A stretch of 64,000 nt of DNA from Orientallactaga sibirica (lineage: Eukaryota; Chordata; Mammalia; Rodentia; Dipodidae), in the NCBI GenBank assembly GCA_036365145.1, contig JAEOAD010000029.1, positions 25,289,001 to 25,353,000 on the forward strand, given 5' to 3'. Position 1 is the first letter of the stretch. Every line of letters starts with the position of its first letter. The notes below the pieces were generated by a model. It saw only the letters and a program-made list of their open reading frames with translations. It ran no database searches and had not been told where the DNA came from. The translations under genes were made by a program, and so were the position numbers. Positions 34,545 through 45,716 of the stretch are shown piece after piece.

Positions 34545-35423
34545 GCAAATAGAGCTTTGAAAACTTCTCTCGAAACCCTCACAAACAGAGTTACTCATGT
34601 GGAAGACAGAACTTCTGAGCTGGAAAACAAGACAAGAGAAATTGATTGGGAGGCCAAAAACTGAAATTCCAAAAATCATGCAAACAGAATACAGTGGAAC
34701 TGTAGGATATCCTAAAATGACCAAACATCTGGATCATGATTATACCAGAAGAAGAGGAAATCCATGTCAGAGGCATAGAGAACATATTCAACAATATTAC
34801 TGAAGAAATTTTTCCCTATCTCTCAAAAGAAAGGACCATCCAGATACAAGAAGACCACAGAACTCCAAACAGACAGGACCAAAGTAGAAACTCTCCAACT
34901 CACATCACAGTTAAAACTCTTAACACTGAAAACAGAAAGAGAGTGCTAAAAGCAGCAAGAGAGAAACAACTTATACAAAGACAATACCAACAAAATAACT
35001 TCAGACTTCTCAGTGCAAACACTGAAAGCCAGAAGGGCCTGGAATCTAATACTTCAAAGTCTAAAAGAAAGTATGGCTTCCAAACCAAGCTGCTATACCC
35101 AGAGTAAGAATCACTCATAATAGATGGTGAACGGAAAACTTTCCATGAAAGAGATCAACTCTATGATGATATGAACACAAAGTCATACCTACAGAGAAAA
35201 CTCTAGGGAATACTCCACATAGAGGAGTCAAACAATCAATATTTAAGAGCCTACAAGAAGAAGATCACAGTAACCAAAACAAGACCAGGCTCAAAAAAAT
35301 ACAAAACACAAGAAAGCACCAAACCCCATAAAGCACCTCATCATGGCAGACATTAAATAGAACCTCACAGTTATAACCTTAAACATTAATGGTCTTAACT
35401 CACCCATCAAAAGACTCAAGTTA

Positions 35424-35692
35424 GGGCTGGAGAGATGTCTTAGAGGTTAAGGTGCCTGCCTGCTAAGCCTAAGAACGTCAGTTCCAATCTCCAGCAGTTC
35501 CAATCTCCAGGTCCCACGTTTAGCCAGATGCAAAGTGACGCAAAGTCGCAATGCTGCACTTGCCCACAAGGGGGCGCATGCATCTGGAGTTCATTCACAG
35601 CGGCTGAGAGGCTGCTGCCACACCCATTCTCTGTCTTCCTCTCCCTCTCTCTGTCTCTCTCTCTCTGTGTCTCTCTCCAAAAAAAAAAAAAT
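35424..35692 (+). repeat. DIP-type SINE in L1 ORF2 N-terminus
   Basis: Near-complete copy ('gggctggagagatgtcttag', 'caagggggcgcatgcatctg', CT tail, poly-A). Target duplication GACTCAAGTTA (35,413-35,423) and GACTCATGTTA (35,693-35,703). The head holds a tandem copy of 'cagttccaatctccag'. Confidence 0.93.
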
Positions 35693-36459
35693 GACTCATG
35701 TTAATAGGATAGATAAAAAAAAAAAATGGACCCTTATATCTTCTGTCTTCAAGAAACCCACATCACCACTAAAGAAAGACACTTCCGCAGGGTGAAAGGA
35801 TGGAAAATGATATTCCAAGAAAATGTAAATAAGAAACAATCCGATGTTGCTATACTAATATCTGATAGAGTTTAAACCAAAAGTAATCAAAAAAGAAAGA
35901 AGGCCACTTCTTACACATCAAGGGGATGATCCAACATGAGGACATCACAATCACAAATCTATATGCACCAATCACAGGTGACCACTGTTTATAAAACAAA
36001 ACCTACTTTACAAAACAGAAATAAACACAGTACCATTAGTCAGAGACTTCCGTACTCCACTGTCATCGACAGATCATCCAAGCAGAAAATCAACATGAAA
36101 ATAATACAGCTCAACAACACCATAGAGCAGCTAGACCTAATGGACATCTACAGACATTTCCACCACAATTCTTTAGAATACATATTATTCTCAACACCCC
36201 ATGGAATCTTCTCCAAAATAGAACTTATATTAGGCCATAAACTATGCCTCCATAAATTCAGGAAAATTTGGAGTAACTTCCTGCATCACATCAAGTCACA
36301 ATGCTTTAAAGCTAGAAATAAATAAGAAGAGATACATCAGAAACTCCACCTGCTCCTGGAAACTGAACCACACATTATTAAACAAAGAATGGGTTGTGGA
36401 AGAAATCAGAAAAGAAATTGTAAAATTCCTAGAATCGAATGTAATGAAAACACAACTTA

Positions 36460-36705
36460 CTGTCTGGAGAGATTGCTAAGTGGTTAAGGCATTTGCCTGC
36501 AAAGCCTGAGGACTCATGTTTGATCTTTCCCCAGATCCCATGTAAGTCAGATGCACAAAGTTGAGGCAATTGCAAGGTTGTACATGCCCACTAGGTGGCA
36601 CATGTATCTGGAGTTCAATTGCAGTGGCTGAGGCCCTAGTATGCCAATTCATTCTCTCAATCTCTCTCTCACTCTCTCTCCAAAGAAAAATGGAAAAGAA
36701 AAAAG
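36460..36705 (+). repeat. DIP-type SINE, first of a tandem pair
   Basis: Head 'ctgtctggagagattgctaa', body and CT tract, ending in an A-rich stretch with GGAAAAGAAAAAA. The L1 target AAAACACAACTTA precedes it (36,447-36,459). Confidence 0.9.
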
Positions 36706-36922
36706 GCTGGAGAGATGGCTGAGTGGGTAAGGCGCTTGCTTGCCAAGCCAAAGAACCTTGGTTTGATACCCCAGGACCCATGTAAGCCAGTTGCAAAAGG
36801 TGAAAATTCATCTGGGGTTGGATTGCAGTGGCTGGAGGCCCTGGTGCATCCATTCTCTGCCCCCCCCTGCCTCATTCTCTCTATCAAATAAATAAATAAA
36901 TAAAATATTTAAAAGAAAAAGA
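36706..36922 (+). repeat. DIP-type SINE, second of a tandem pair
   Basis: Head 'ggctggagagatggctgagt' directly follows the A-tail of the first copy. Body, CT tract and AAATAAATAAATAAATAAAAT tail follow, then the L1 target copy AAAATACAACTTA (36,923-36,935). Confidence 0.92.
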
Positions 36923-38162
36923 AAAATACAACTTATCAAAACTTATGGGGCACAATGAAGGCAGTCCTAAGGGGGAAAATTCATAGAGCTAAATACCTTC
37001 ATAACAAAGATTCCAAATTAATAACTTAACTATCCACCTAACAGCATTGGAAAAACAAGAAAAAATCCAATCCTAAAAGCTCCAGATGAAAAGAACTGAT
37101 TAAGATCAGAGCAGAAATTAATGCAAACTAAGAAAACAATTTTTAAAAATTGATGAAATGAAGAACTGGTTCTTTGGAAAAAATAAACAAGATTGATAAA
37201 CCTTTGGCCATTTTTATCAAGGAAAAAAAAAAAAGAGAAGTCTCAAATTAACAAAATCAGAAATGCCAAAGGAGAGGTCACAACAGACATCAATGAAATT
37301 GGAAAAAGTCATCAATCAAGACATACTTCCAAAACCTCTACTCCACAAACTTGGATAATCTGGAAGAAATGGATGAATTCCTAGCCACATACCACCTACC
37401 AAAACTAAACTCAGACTGGATTAATTCACTAAACAAACCTATCACATCCATGGGCATTGAAAAGGTAATCAAAAATCTACCCAAAAAGAAAAGTACAGGA
37501 CTGGATGGCTTCTCAGCCAAATTCTACCAAACCTTTATTGAATAACTGAAACCAATTTTTCTCAAACTGTTTCATATAATTGGAGAGCAGAGATCCCCCC
37601 CCCCAAATCTTTTAATGAAGGTAACATCAACCTAGTACCAAAATCAGACAGAAATACAAGAAAAGGAAACTATAGGCCTATATCCCTGGTGAATTTAGAT
37701 GCAAAGATCCAGAACAAAATCCTTGCCAACTGATTTTATCAATATATCAAAAGCATCATTCACCTTGATCAAGAAGACTTCATCCCAGAGATCAGGGATG
37801 GTTCAACATATGGAAATTGGACAACATAATACACCACATAAATAAACTTAATCATAAGAACCATATGATCATCTCAGTTGATGCAGAGAATGCATTTAAC
37901 AAAATACAACACCAATTTGTATCAAAATGCTGGAGAGAATAGGCATGGAGGGCTTACATCGCAACACAATAAAGGCTATATATAAAGCACCTAAAGCCCA
38001 AATAATACTTAATGGGGAAAGATTCAAGGAGTTCCCATTGAGATCAGAAAGAAGACAGGGGTGCCCACTCTCACCCCTGCTCTTCAACATAGTTTTAGAA
38101 TTCCTAGATAGAAATTAGACAAAAGAAAGACATAAATGGGATACAAATTGTAAAGGAATCTA

Positions 38163-39041
38163 GGCCCAGAAAGCCAAACATCACATGTTCTCTCTAATAT
38201 GTGGATCCTAGCTACAAATGATTGGACTTCTATGTGAGTAGGAATAAAAGTAGATAGCAGAAGTCAGTAAGCTAGAAAGGGAATATAAATGGAATAGAAA
38301 GGGAGGGAGGGGGGACTTAATATGTGAGTAGAAGAACAGATTAATGGGGGTGAAAAGGCCTAAGTGAGGTCAGGAGAAGAGATTGAGTAAAGGAAAGGTG
38401 GAGGGAGGGCTAATCAAAATCTAAGAGGATATAAATAAGTCTTATGGAAACCTACTTTTCTGGACAATGGAACACTCAGAAGCCATAGATTGTTACTAGA
38501 AAATTTTCAGTGCCAGGGATAGGATACGTTCCAGTGAGTTGTTGGCCAGGGAGGTCACAGATACTCCCAAAACATTATAGGCCATTGCCGAGGCCCTTAG
38601 TTTCCCACCAGGAACAGATGGTAAGACCCTATTGCTGAAGACTCCACATACTTGGGTGGCAAGGTCACTGAGAAATCCTGTTAGAGCTGACCTGAAAGTC
38701 TCCTCCATGTGGACCAGCTGACAGAAACTTGGAAAAAGCTACGCTGCATGAAATTCAATGGTAGATAGAGAAAACACAAGTGAAGGTTCTCAACAGTGAA
38801 CACTGCAAATTTTAAATTTGGCCAGGTAGGCCAAATGAGCCAATGGGTGCAATAGTGACATGTCTGTTATGGGGGAAACCAACTAATCTCTAATCAGACT
38901 AGAGGCATGCTCCATGGGAGGGAATACATCCCTGATATTGAAAACCTACAACAGGGGTCGTCATGAGCCTAGGGGTATAACGTCTGCTGGTGTCACACTT
39001 AATGTATATACTATGCTCACCAAACTGTCCAGTAAGCACTT

Positions 39042-39099
<58 letters not shown>

Positions 39100-39543
39100 C
39101 TTACTGTCACTTTTGGTTAGAGAAGCTTCTCTTTTCAGATAGAAGGCACCATGGTGCTGAGAAGAAGGGATAGAAGAGTGCTCAGAACTGAAACATCTCA
39201 AACCCACCTTCCAAGGCTTAAGGTCCATTGTGGAAGAGGGGGCAGAAAGAATGTAAGAGCCAAAGGAAGGGTAGGACTTCTTGCAATGTGCTCTACAGAC
39301 ACAAACTAGCCTGGATATCCATGACCTCACAATGCCTGACACTACCTACATAAGACCATCATAACAGGAGGAAAAGATCATGACTTCAAACTGAAAAGAG
39401 AGATTGATTGAGAGGGTGATGGGATATGATAGAGAGTGAAATTCCAAAGGGGAAAGTGGAGGGAGGGAGGGAAGTACCATGGGATATTGTCTACAATTAA
39501 AGAAGTTGTCAACAAATAAATAAATAACAAAAATAATAAAAAA
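38163..39543 (+). mobile_element. Younger L1 3' end nested in the older L1 ORF2
   Basis: A 5'-truncated L1. It starts near the end of ORF2 ('catcacatgttctctctaat') and carries the whole 3' UTR with a G-rich patch (about 38,302-38,314), a (TA)n expansion and a tail AACAAATAAATAAATAACAAAAATAATAAAAA. The host ORF2 reads across it: 'gggatacaaattgtaaagga' before and 'aagttagtcttttgtgcaaa' after. A weak target duplication (TAAAGGAA / AAAAGAA) is possible. Confidence 0.87.
39045..39095. repeat. (TA)n microsatellite within the nested L1 3' UTR
   Basis: About 25 TA units. The related L1 at about 51,570 has only 'catatatta' at this place, so the tract grew from a short TA seed after insertion or in the source copy. 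Confidence 0.95.
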
Positions 39544-40161
39544 GAAGTCAAGTTAGTCTTTTGTGCAAATGACATGATCCTATATATAAGTGACCTGAAA
39601 GTCTCCATCTCAAAATTTCTACAGGTAATTAATTCTCTCAGTTAAGTGGCAAGATAAAATATCAACACACAAAAATCAGTAGCCTTTGTATATGAAAAGG
39701 AAAAATATACAGAAAGAGAGAAATGAGTGAGGCTGTCCTGTTTTCAATAGCAACAAAAATATTAAATACCTTGAAATAATACTAGCCAAGAAAGTGAAAA
39801 ACCTATCTAATGCAAACATATAAAAACTCAAGGACAAAACTGAGGAGGTCTTGAGAAGATCAAAAGACCTCCATTGCTCCTGATAGATAGATTTAATATT
39901 GTGAAAATGTCAAGTCTACCATAAGCAATATACAGATTTAGTGCAATAACAATAAAAATTTCAGCATCATTCTTCACAGAGATAGAAAAAAAATGCTCTG
40001 AAAATTCATATGGAAGGCAGCAGGCTTCGGATATCCAAATACATCCTCATCAAAAGAAACACCTCTGAAGGTATCACCATATCTGATCTGAAGCTATATT
40101 ACAAAGTCATAGTAACAAAAACAGCATGGTACTGTCATAAGAACAGAAATAAAGATCAATG

Positions 40162-40297
40162 GGCCGGGCGTGGTGGTGCATGCCTTTAATTCCAGCACTC
40201 GGGAGGCAGAGGTAGGAGGATCGCCGAGAGTTCGAGGCCACCCTGAAACTACATAGTTAATTCCAGGTCAGTCTGGACCCGAGTGAGACCCTACCTT

Positions 40298-40330
<33 letters not shown>
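40162..40330 (+). repeat. B1-like SINE with long poly-A in L1 ORF2
   Basis: Least-diverged B1 in the window ('gggccgggcgtggtggtgca' to 'gagtgagaccctacc') with about 30 A. Target duplication AAAGATCAATG (40,151-40,161) and AAAGACCAATG (40,331-40,341). Confidence 0.94.
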
Positions 40331-40335
<5 letters not shown>

Positions 40336-40833
40336 CCAATGGAACTCAATTGAAGACCCAAACCTTAGGTCAAGAAACTACCACTACTTGAACTTTGAAA
40401 AAAGTGCTAATAAAGTAGATTGGAGAAAAGACAGCATCATCAACATATGATGCTTAACAAATTGGATAACCACATATAGAAAAATGAAACTAGACCCACT
40501 TATCTCACCATATAAAAAAAAAAAGTCCAAATGGATTAATAATCTCAGTAAGACCTGAAAGTCTTCTCCTCTCCTACTGAAAGGAAAAATAGGAGGAACT
40601 CTCTATGATATAGGAGTGAGGAAAGAATTCCTGAACAAAACCTCAGTAGCCCAGAAAATGAAACAATCACTCAGTCAATCAATCTTATGAAGCCAGAAAG
40701 CTTTTGCACAGACAAAAATACCATGAATAGAGCCAATAGATTACCCAGTGAATGGGAGAAAATCTTCACCAGCTATACCACTGACAGAAGCCTAATAAGT
40801 AGAATCTACAAAGAACTCAAACAATTAAACAGC

Positions 40834-40834
40834 A

Positions 40835-40910
<76 letters not shown>

Positions 40911-40935
40911 GACAGAAAGAAAGAAAGAAAGAGAC

Positions 40936-40982
<47 letters not shown>

Positions 40983-40990
40983 AGAAAGAG
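40834..40990. repeat. (GAAA)n microsatellite, about 155 bp
   Basis: Long GAAA array with two GACAGAAA interruptions, inside the ORF2 C-terminal region. The Lys/Glu and Phe/Leu/Ser-rich frames on the two strands are translations of this array. Confidence 0.96.
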
Positions 40991-41639
40991 AGAGAAATCA
41001 AACAACCCACTCCAAAAATGGGACAGAGAAGTGAATAGGAAGTTTTCAGAGGAAGAATTACAAATGGCTAACACACACTTAAGGATATGTTCAAGATTCC
41101 TAACCAGTGGGGAAATGCAAATTAAAACAAGTATCAGATTCTACCTTACTCCAGTAAAGATGGCAATCATTAAAATCATTAAAACTCCAACAACAAAAAA
41201 TGTTGGTGAGGATGTGGGGGAAGAGGAAGCATCATCCACTGTTGGTGGGAATGTAAACTTGTACAACCACTATGGAAATCAATGTGGAGATCCTGAAAGG
41301 GATGAACATAGAGCCACCAAGAGACCCAGTTATTCCCTTACTGGGCATTTATTCTAAATGCTCATTGCTTCACTAGAGAGATATCTGCTCAACCTTATTT
41401 ATAGATGCGCAAATTCATTATACCTAAAAACTGGATATAAACCCAGGTGACCATCATTGGATGAATAGTTAAAGAAGTTGTAGTACATTTAAACAATGGG
41501 ATTTACTAAGCAATAAGAAAAGTGATTCAATAAATTTTTTAGAAAAATGGGCAGACTCGGAACAGATCATACTCAGTGAACTCACACAATCACAGAAAGA
41601 CCAATGTCAAATGTTCTCACTTATCTGCAGTTCATAACC

Positions 41640-42807
41640 TGGGCCAGTCTGAGTTGCTGGCATACCTGATAGGCAACTCAAGGCCAAGATAATAGGGATG
41701 GAAGGGTTTGAGGGGAGGGATAGGGGAGAGTAGGGAAAAACCAACACAAAACTAAATCCAAAATGAACAGGGACTATAGAAACCTTTATCCTTGGGGATA
41801 GACTAAAAGACATAACCCTCAAGAGGAGTAAAGGGGTAACACCTGAAAAGAAAGAACTGCTGAAGCCAAAACTTTATTTTTTTTTTTTCTTTCTTTTTTT
41901 TTTTTTTTTTTTTTTTGGTTTCTGGCTGTAACTCCCAGTTCCAGAAATCAGTTGCTACCCACAATGAGCTGAGGATCAAAGAGACCTACAAGGTCCCCAA
42001 AACAAGACAGGTTTCTGTCAAAGCACTTGATTTCCTGCCTGAGGCCTACAGTAAGACCCTACTGTTGAAGACAACATGTACTGCCAACACAGAGCATGGA
42101 GAGACCTGTCTGAATTCCAGAAGGGAGTCAGTCCCCAGACAGCCTGTCTAGTGCTGAGCTACTAGGAGAAAATGACCAACAATGGTCTGAGCAACCAGAG
42201 GTCTGAGCTACTCAGAAGCAAGCACCCTGAAAGGACGCACATGCCAGTGCAATAGTGACTTTCTGATTGTCTAAGAGATCTGCTCAGTGTAAAAGAACCC
42301 ATTCTGGAATTAGGAACCAGATCAGAATCCTATGGAGACAAAGATTATATTCTCCAGTGTCAAGCTCTCACTAGTTTTTGGCTTAAAAAGGGGTCACATA
42401 CATCAAATTCTCCCTAAATGAATAATTCTTATCCCACTTATACTATGCTGACTTCACTCTCCATTGGAGAATCTGTTCTTTTTCTGAAGGTAGTGAGACC
42501 CACGAAGATAAATTACCCTTCACGCTTCAGCCAAGTCACAGCTGAAACCACAAAGGAATTGGGAAGATGACCAAGACTGCTGCTTCCTTGCTGAACTTGA
42601 TAATCAGCGCCAGAGTGAAGAAGACAGACCCTGAGGATACTCAACACTTACAAAAGCAGAGATCCAGAGGCTCCTAAGAGCTCATCACTGAAGTAGACTT
42701 AAAACCCACCCACCACAGCTCAGGGAATATTGCAGAAGAGGGGGCAGAAAGATTGTAAGAGTCACAGGTTGAGACATCATGCCCAGATGCATTCCTACCC
42801 TCACCAC

Positions 42808-42853
<46 letters not shown>

Positions 42854-43050
42854 GACTACTCCTCCCACAGTGTATAACCCACAACCCCATAGGGAATACT
42901 TGCAACCCCACTGAGGAGTGTCCCCAGGGGAATGGGAACACAGATGAGGGAAAAGAGGGTACCAACACATGTTGTATCCATACAAGTTGTCTCATTAATA
43001 ATAATAATCATAATAATAATAAAACAAATTTCAATTTTAAAAAAATCTGT
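41640..43050 (+). repeat. Older L1 3' UTR with T-tract and (AAT)n
   Basis: Non-coding tail of the long L1. It holds a T-rich tract (41,874-41,917), 'gtaagaccctactgttgaag', 'gggggcagaaagattgtaag', an (AAT)n array of 15 units (42,808-42,853), and a final A/AAT-rich tail. The same 3' UTR type appears on the minus strand at 58.99-59.96 kb. Confidence 0.82.
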
Positions 43051-43054
43051 CAAG

Positions 43055-43270
43055 GGTCTGGAGAGATGGCTTAGCAGTTAAGACACTTACCTGCAAAGCC
43101 TAAGGACCCAGGTTCAATTTCACAGTACCCATGTAAGCCAGATTCACAAGGTGGCACATGTGTCTGGAGTTCCTTTGTAGTGGCTAGAGGCCCTGGCATG
43201 TCTATTTTCTCTCTATCTGTCTCTTTCTCTCTCTCTCTCTCAAATAAATAAATACTCAAAAACAAAAAAA
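43055..43270 (+). repeat. DIP-type SINE next to the L1 tail
   Basis: Clear A box ('ggcttagcagttaag') and B box ('ggttcaattt') of a tRNA-like head, full body, CT tract and CAAATAAATAAATA tail. A typical full copy. Confidence 0.94.
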
Positions 43271-44229
43271 TAACTAAACAAACTAATATGACAGGCAAAT
43301 ACTGGGTAATTCATTTCAAATTAAATGGAATATAAACGTTCACTGGACAATTCTCAGTTTTCTATAAAAATAGTGAACTTGGAGATCATACATGTCAGCC
43401 TAGAGGGGAGGAGGATTCACAGTGTATGATGTAACCACTGAGCTTCAGAGTTCACACTGCTGTACAGTGTATGAAGTCATGACAGTATGTTGCAGAGTTC
43501 ATATTGCTTTCCATGTTGTGAAGGCAAAAGAGAAGCTGTTCTTCACTGGATTCTGGCAAGCCAGTGGCTTCTGTGCTCAGGGCTCTTTTGTGAAGACAGG
43601 CCATCTATGTTTACTGTATGAAGTTGTTCTCACTTATTTCTCCTAAGTTGGAGACCTGGATTATAGCATTCATTCTTTCAAATTATGTTAAAGTGACTGA
43701 TGTATACTGGGGGGGGGGGGATGTTACAGGCATCATGTGATAAAAAGAGAAATCAATTGTGACCTAGCCTTCTAGGTATGTCATTCACATTCAATGCACT
43801 ATATTACCCTTAACTTAGCAAAACCACCCTAAGATTCATAAACTTGTACCATATGCAAAAGAATGGCATAATTTTCCATATGACTTCTCTTAGAATGCAG
43901 TTAAATAATAACAGCAAACTACAGTTATACATAGGATTATCAGTGATAATTTAATCAGTACATTATATTGTATGAAAGGAATAGCATTAAGAGAAGCTTT
44001 TGGTTATCCAGGAGGTGAAGGTTGAGAACAATGTGAAATGGAACTTCTGGCATGAGGGACACAAGACAGGAGGGAAAAGGAGTAGTTGGCCTTGAAATGC
44101 ACTCTGCCAGCTTCATTTTTTTTAGACAATTGAGTTCTGGATAAATTCAGCGATGTAACTTAATTGCTTCACACTTGACTAGATATTCTGAGGTATTTTG
44201 TAAATGAGAGCACTGTCATTTTCAACTTC
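43271..44229. other. Unassigned DNA with a G12 run
   Basis: A run of 12 G lies at 43,709-43,720. Frame 43,422-43,646 has no recognisable domain. Nothing else supported. Confidence 0.4.
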
Positions 44230-44350
44230 AAAGCTCTATGGAATATTGGAAAGAACTGCACTTACAAGAGAGACCCAAAATTAAATCTTGGTTTCACTGT
44301 TTTCTAAATCAGTAAATTTGGCCAAAATTCATATTTTTCTCATCTCTAAA
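44230..44350 (+). repeat. MIR SINE fragment (plus)
   Basis: 'aaattaaatcttggtttcac' then 'tttggccaaaattcatattt' and 'ctcatctctaaac' follow the order of the MIR core and 3' half (exon-like 'tttcctcatctgtaaa' region). Ancient and diverged. Confidence 0.45.
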
Positions 44351-44409
44351 CTTAAAGCTAAGACCTTACATTTGTGAATAGTTATGACACGATAGCTCTT
44401 CAAGACACT

Positions 44410-44582
44410 TTAAACAAATCAATTTATTCTTTCTTACAGTAACCCTTAAAGTATATAGTATCACCAACTCTGTTTGTAAACAAAGAAACTGAGTCAAAAT
44501 GTTCTTAAAGAACTCACCTAAGATCACACAGTTGCAAAGAATCAGAGCCAATATTTAAAACCAGGATTCCAGTTAAAAAGCC
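44410..44582 (-). repeat. MIR SINE fragment (minus)
   Basis: 'aaacaaagaaactgagtcaa', 'cacctaagatcacacagttg' and 'aaaccaggattccag' are the reverse-complement MIR core in order. With the plus copy just upstream it makes an inverted pair. Confidence 0.7.
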
Positions 44583-44689
44583 CTCATTCTAGCTCCTCTT
44601 GTGGTTAAGACAATTGGGAACAGTGTGATAGCACTAATATATAGCCCCAATAGAGTGGCTAACATCCACAAACTGATAACTTTGGAGAA

Positions 44690-45320
44690 AAAAAAATGCC
44701 AATTTCTTACAAAGCATGCCAATTTTTCCCAAAGCTAAGCACAGGCATTCCATAAGATCCAAAATAAACTCTGAAGGATATGCACATTATTTGAAAATTC
44801 ACGTTCCAAAAAAAAAAAATCTTCATATGAATATTTATAGCAGACTTACTCACAATAAACAGAAGTTGGAAGTGCCTAAGATATGTTTCATGCAGTGAAT
44901 AGATACATATCCCAGGGTATATCCAGGCAATGGAATACTATGTAGGGAATTAACCAAACTATAGTAGAACATGGAACATTCTTAAATGAATATTGGTAAT
45001 GAAAGAATCTATTTGAAAGGGATGCATGCATTATAATTCCACCTATATTACATTGTTTGAAAGATTAAATTATCAAGAAAACAGAAAGATCAGAGGTTGC
45101 TCAGGTCTTGCAGCACATGTAGGGAGGGCAAGGGGAATGGAGATGTGGGGTACAATGGATTCATTCTCTACAATATCAGAGTGATAGAAAGAAAGCAGTA
45201 TAAACCTGTCAAAAAGTATGGACCATATAACACAGAGTGTAAATCCTAAAGTAAATTATGGACCTGAGTAAATATAGATGTATTAATTGTATCTAGTTCA
45301 TCTCAACAAATGTGTGGGTG
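44690..45320 (+). repeat. Ancient L1M 3' end
   Basis: 'gaatatttatagcagactta', 'ggtatatccaggcaatggaa', 'tactatgtagggaattaacc', 'tataattccacctatattac', 'aggttgctcaggtcttgcag', and 'gtatctagttcatctcaaca' follow the end of ORF2 and the 3' UTR of old mammalian L1s. Heavily decayed. Confidence 0.6.
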
Positions 45321-45518
45321 TGATAGAGAAAAGTCATATGCAAACACCAAAAGCCTGCATTTAATATGTGACTTTTTTTTTTGAAGCTATGTCTAATTAT
45401 AGCTCAGGCTGACATCAAATGTATAACCATTCTACCTTAGCCTCAAGAGTGCTAGAATTCCTGCCTTTTGTGCAATTTTCTTTAAACTTAACTCCTTTAA
45501 AAGTAAAGTCCATTCTTT

Positions 45519-45716
45519 TATTTTTTATAAGAGAGAGAGAGAATGAGAAAATTGGTGCATCAGGGACTCTAGCCCCTGAAATCAAACTCCAGACACGTAC
45601 ACCACTTTGTACATGTTTTACCTTGTGCATCTGGATTACGTAGGTTCTATGGAGTCAAACCTGGATCCTTAGGCTTCATGCACAAGCGCCTTAACTGATA
45701 AGCCATCTTTCTAGCC
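45519..45716 (-). repeat. DIP-type SINE
   Basis: Minus-strand copy with body and degenerate head. CCATTCTTT occurs at about 45,510-45,518 and 45,717-45,725 as target duplication. Confidence 0.88.

Larger units (their letters stand above)
33610..35230 (+). pseudogene. L1 ORF1 relic (RNA-binding chaperone)
   Basis: The N-terminal part (33,610-34,140) is full of stops but keeps 'LIKRIAELEA' and similar coiled-coil text. After two SINEs, frame 34,736-35,107 gives the RNA-binding part: 'IFNNITEEIFPYL', 'RTPNRQDQSRNSPTHI' and 'RKRVLKAAREKQ'. One stop near 35,105 precedes the last motif 'IDGERKTFH' (about 35,123-35,150). Known ORF1p trimerises and binds L1 RNA. This copy is broken. Confidence 0.8.
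35360..41640 (+). pseudogene. L1 ORF2 relic (endonuclease/RT)
   Basis: Pieces between insertions: N-terminus 35,370-35,412; endonuclease 35,700-36,450; linker and RT 36,936-38,162; RT palm onward 39,544-40,160; C-terminus 40,331-41,640. RT motif [10 protein letters not shown] is visible near 38,060. The catalytic FADD box reads CAND (39,558-39,570), so one Asp is lost. The C-terminus shows 'EMQIKTSIRFYLTPVKMAII' and then a frameshift. A GAAA microsatellite expanded inside it. Many stops; not functional. Confidence 0.88.
31018..43050 (+). mobile_element. Long, old L1 element with nested insertions
   Basis: In order: GC-richer 5' UTR (31,018-31,372 and 33,365-33,600), ORF1 (about 33,610-35,230), ORF2 (about 35,360-41,640) and 3' UTR (41,640-43,050) ending in an A-rich tail. 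Eight later insertions split it: a MaLR, four DIP SINEs, two B1 SINEs and a younger L1 3' end. Removing them leaves about 7.4 kb by subtraction, close to a full-length rodent L1. All frames carry stops, so it is dead, but it is nearly complete. No convincing target duplication was found at its outer ends. Confidence 0.85.

Noticed and set aside
40687..41074. Lys/Glu-rich plus frame and Phe/Leu/Ser-rich minus frames
   Set aside because: These are translations of the (GAAA)n microsatellite plus L1 ORF2 remains.
42674..43074. Poly-Tyr, poly-Asn and poly-Leu frames
   Set aside because: They are three readings of the (AAT)n array in the L1 3' UTR.
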